A stretch of 13,070 bases of DNA from CAG-273 sp963560005 (GTDB taxonomy: Bacteria > Bacillota > Clostridia > TANB77 > CAG-508). The DNA lies in contig CAUWNG010000056.1 of assembly GCA_963560005.1 (NCBI GenBank), forward strand, positions 1 to 13,070, in the 5' to 3' direction. Shown here piece after piece: positions 10,860 to 13,070 of this stretch. The translations under genes were made by a program, and so were the position numbers. How positions within the stretch are numbered: position 1 is the stretch's first letter; each line of letters begins with the position of its first letter. The notes beneath the pieces were generated by a model. That model did not search any database. It was not told the origin of the DNA and saw only the letters and a list, made by a program, of their open reading frames with translations.

Positions 10860-12947
10860 CTATTTTTTTGTAGTCTTTTTAGTTGTTTTCTTTTTAGTTT
10901 TTACCGTTTTAGTAGACTTTTTACTTGTTTTTTTAATTTTCTCTTCTTCTTGTTCTTCTGGTTTCCATTCTTCTCCCAATTTTGGTTTTGACCATGATAT
11001 ATAATTACATGATTTAGGATTATTTTCACAAATATAATAGTTTCTTTTTCTTTTTGTTTTTCTAATTTGCACTTTTCCTCCACAAACTGGGCATGGTACA
11101 TCTACTACTTGAACAAAAGGTTTTGCATTTTTACATTCTGGATACCCTGGGCATGCTAAAAACTTACCATATTTACCATATTTTATTACCATCATTTTTC
11201 CACATTTATCACAAGGTACATCTGATACTTCTTCTACTAACTCTACGTGTTCTAGCTCTTTATCAACTTTTTCAACTGTTTTTTCAAAAGGTTCGTAAAA
11301 TTCTTTAATTATTTCTTTCCAATTTTCTTTTCCTTCTGCAATATCGTCAAATTCTTCTTCTATTTTAGCTGTAAATTTTACATTTATTACATCAGGAAAA
11401 TTTTGAGTTAACAATGTATTAACTACTTTTCCTAAATCTGTAGGTTTTAATTGTTTCTGCTCTTTTTCTATATATCTTCTTTCTAAAATTGTAGTAATTG
11501 TTGGTGAATATGTACTAGGTCTACCAATTCCTTTTTCTTCTAATACTTTTACTAAACTTGCTTCTGTATATCTTGGTGGTGGTTCTGTAAAACTTTGTTT
11601 AGGGTCAATTTTTTCCTTTTTAACCTCTTCTCCAATTTCTAATTCTGGTAAAGAAGCATCTTTTTCTTCTTCTTCACCTTCCAATTTTTCTACATATAAA
11701 AGCATAAAACCTTTAAATTTTAACATTTGACCATTTGCCCTAAAATTATAATTGTTAACATCAATATTAGCATTAATTGTATTATATATAGCTTGTGACA
11801 TTTGGCTAGCTATAAATCTGTTATATATTAAATTATATAATTTATATTGATCTTTACTTAAATAATCTTTTATTTGTTCTGGTTCTAAATCTATGTATGT
11901 TGGTCTTATAGCCTCATGTGCATCTTGTGCATTGCCTTTAGTTTTGTAATATCTGTTTTCATAATATTCATTACCAAAATTATTAATTATATGTTCTCTT
12001 GCTAATGCTCTTGCTTCTTCAGAAATTCTTGTTGAGTCTGTTCTCATATATGTTATTAAACCAACTGTACCTTTTTTTCCTACATTTACACCTTCATATA
12101 ATCCTTGTGCTATCGACATTGTTTTCTTCAATGTAAATCCTAATTTTCTTGATGCTTCTTGTTGCATTGTACTTGTTGTAAATGGAGGAGCTGGAGTTCT
12201 TTTTCTTTCCCCCTTTTTTATATCTTTTACTATAAACTTACCATCTTTTATATCTGTTAGAATTCTATCTACATCTTCTTTTGAATGTAATTCTACCTTT
12301 TTATTATTTTTTCCATAAAAAATAGCATCAAAAACTTTTTTAGTTTTTAAATCTGATAGTTTCGCATATATATTCCAATATTCTTCTGGTACAAATTTTT
12401 CTATTTCTTCTTCTCTATCAACTATTAATTTTACTGCAACAGATTGTACTCTTCCTGCAGATAATCCTCTTCTTACTTTTTTCCATAATACTGGGCTTAT
12501 TTTATATCCTACTATTCTATCTAATACCCTTCTAGCTTGCTGAGCATCTGTTAAATTCATATTAATTTTTCTTGGTGATTTAATAGAATTTTTTACCGTC
12601 TCTTTTGTTATTTCATTAAATGTTACTCTACATTCACTGTTTTCAGATATATCTAAAATATGTGCTAAATGCCATGCAATAGCTTCTCCTTCACGATCAG
12701 GGTCAGTTGCGAGATATACTTTTTTAGCTGACTTTGCTTCTTTTTTTAATGATTTTATTAAATCTCCTTTTCCTCTTATATTTATATATTGAGGTTCAAA
12801 GTCATTTTCTAAATCAATTCCCATTTTAGATTTTGGTAGATCTCTTATATGTCCCATTGATGCCATTACTTTAACATCTCCACCTAAAAATTTTTTTATT
12901 GTATTTGCTTTTGCTGGTGATTCAACAATTATTAACTTATCTGCCAT
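10860..12947 (-). CDS. topA: DNA topoisomerase I (type IA, 695 aa)
   Basis: Relaxes negative supercoils through a tyrosine-linked single-strand break. The TOPRIM domain has E9 in LIIVESPAKANTIKKFLG and D82, D84 and E86 in TDPDREGEAIAWHL. The core has ARRVLDRIVGYKISPVLW and Y300 in GLITYMRTDSTR. A pair of C-terminal zinc ribbons follows: C579/C582/C599/C605 and C619/C622/C640/C647. It ends with a lysine- and threonine-rich tail (653-695). Length is typical (about 690 to 710). The start is the ATG at 12947-12945, since MADKLIIVESP is the family start and AAAGGAG lies nine bases upstream; an upstream ATG in the same frame has no such site. The gene has its own promoter and ends 155 bases before walR. 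Confidence 0.98.
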   Translation of the reverse strand: MADKLIIVESPAKANTIKKFLGGDVKVMASMGHIRDLPKSKMGIDLENDFEPQYINIRGKGDLIKSLKKEAKSAKKVYLATDPDREGEAIAWHLAHILDISENSECRVTFNEITKETVKNSIKSPRKINMNLTDAQQARRVLDRIVGYKISPVLWKKVRRGLSAGRVQSVAVKLIVDREEEIEKFVPEEYWNIYAKLSDLKTKKVFDAIFYGKNNKKVELHSKEDVDRILTDIKDGKFIVKDIKKGERKRTPAPPFTTSTMQQEASRKLGFTLKKTMSIAQGLYEGVNVGKKGTVGLITYMRTDSTRISEEARALAREHIINNFGNEYYENRYYKTKGNAQDAHEAIRPTYIDLEPEQIKDYLSKDQYKLYNLIYNRFIASQMSQAIYNTINANIDVNNYNFRANGQMLKFKGFMLLYVEKLEGEEEEKDASLPELEIGEEVKKEKIDPKQSFTEPPPRYTEASLVKVLEEKGIGRPSTYSPTITTILERRYIEKEQKQLKPTDLGKVVNTLLTQNFPDVINVKFTAKIEEEFDDIAEGKENWKEIIKEFYEPFEKTVEKVDKELEHVELVEEVSDVPCDKCGKMMVIKYGKYGKFLACPGYPECKNAKPFVQVVDVPCPVCGGKVQIRKTKRKRNYYICENNPKSCNYISWSKPKLGEEWKPEEQEEEKIKKTSKKSTKTVKTKKKTTKKTTKK

Positions 12948-12994
12948 TAAAATTCTCCTTTTAAACAAAATTATTGTAAATAGCATATTATAGT

Positions 12995-13023
12995 ATAATA
13001 GCCTATTTTTTTAATTTTTGCAA
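12995..13023 (-). promoter_or_regulatory. Promoter of topA
   Basis: On the minus strand TTGCAA (13023-13018) and TATTAT (13000-12995) have a 17-base spacer. A second TATAAT-like sequence follows closely. The spacer is an A-tract, common in low-GC promoters. Confidence 0.55.
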
Positions 13024-13033
13024 GTATTGAATA

Positions 13034-13065
13034 AAAGAATTAGATTTTTTTAAATCTAATTCTTT
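13034..13065 (-). terminator. Intrinsic terminator upstream of topA
   Basis: AAAGAATTAGATTT and its reverse complement form a perfect 14-base stem with a four-base loop. TTTTATT follows it on the minus strand. It should end the gene that lies beyond the window edge on the same strand, and so separates topA from it. Confidence 0.7.
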
Positions 13066-13070
13066 AAAAA

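Noticed and set aside
10838..10860. Possible topA terminator (TTAGA/TCTAA)
   Set aside because: Only five base pairs with a 12-base loop, and no convincing T-tract directly after the stem.
10670..10873. Plus-strand frame across the walR-topA gap
   Set aside because: It is composed of AT-rich intergenic DNA and coding-strand complement, and has no ribosome binding site; the same region contains the walR promoter.
1..13070. tRNA, rRNA or CRISPR arrays
   Set aside because: No cloverleaf, no conserved rRNA block, and no regularly spaced repeats were seen on either strand.

Overview
The DNA is strongly AT-rich. Most genes have AGGAGG-type ribosome binding sites. The chromosomal genes (a RicT/YaaT homologue with a cysteine-rich core, a clostridial 2[4Fe-4S] ferredoxin, a WalR-type regulator with a sensor kinase, SipS/LepB, DnaX-family delta prime, and TopA with C-terminal zinc ribbons) point to a low-GC Bacillota, most likely an anaerobic Clostridia member. 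Genus cannot be judged from this window.

The window has two parts. Positions 1 to about 5600 are the right-hand part of an integrated mobile element (prophage, or an integrative or mobilisable element) whose left end lies outside the window. From left to right it holds: a minus-strand run of tiny genes (1-615); two tightly packed convergent gene pairs that share duplicated promoter and leader sequences (631-1484); a phage-type CI/Cro switch with a shared set of quasi-palindromic operators (1506-2524); two accessory genes, an uncharacterised zinc-ribbon protein and a DinD homologue (2538-4057); and a large serine recombinase with a palindrome over its promoter (4128-5598). The CI-like S24 repressor has a +1 frameshift close to its end. 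A second stray S24 C-terminal tail lies after the zinc-ribbon gene, which suggests the cargo was shuffled at the 3' end of the repressor gene.

Positions 5629-13070 are ordinary chromosome, all on the minus strand. Transcription order is topA, walR, sensor kinase, lepB, holB, ricT, ferredoxin. Spacing is short from walR onward, and holB and ricT overlap by 4 bases with a TTG start. The element sits directly behind the ferredoxin gene; recombinase and ferredoxin converge on a bidirectional terminator-like hairpin.

In the working model, the element stays quiet through the S24 repressor. DNA damage (RecA) would cleave the repressor and release the leftward Cro-like operon. DinD, a family known to act on RecA filaments, would feed into the same response. 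The frameshift puts in doubt whether this switch still works in this copy. Eight genes or gene fragments too short for a 60-codon ORF threshold are annotated here, along with seven promoter candidates and three terminator-like hairpins. No tRNA, rRNA or CRISPR array was seen, and no stretch longer than 300 bases lacks a gene.
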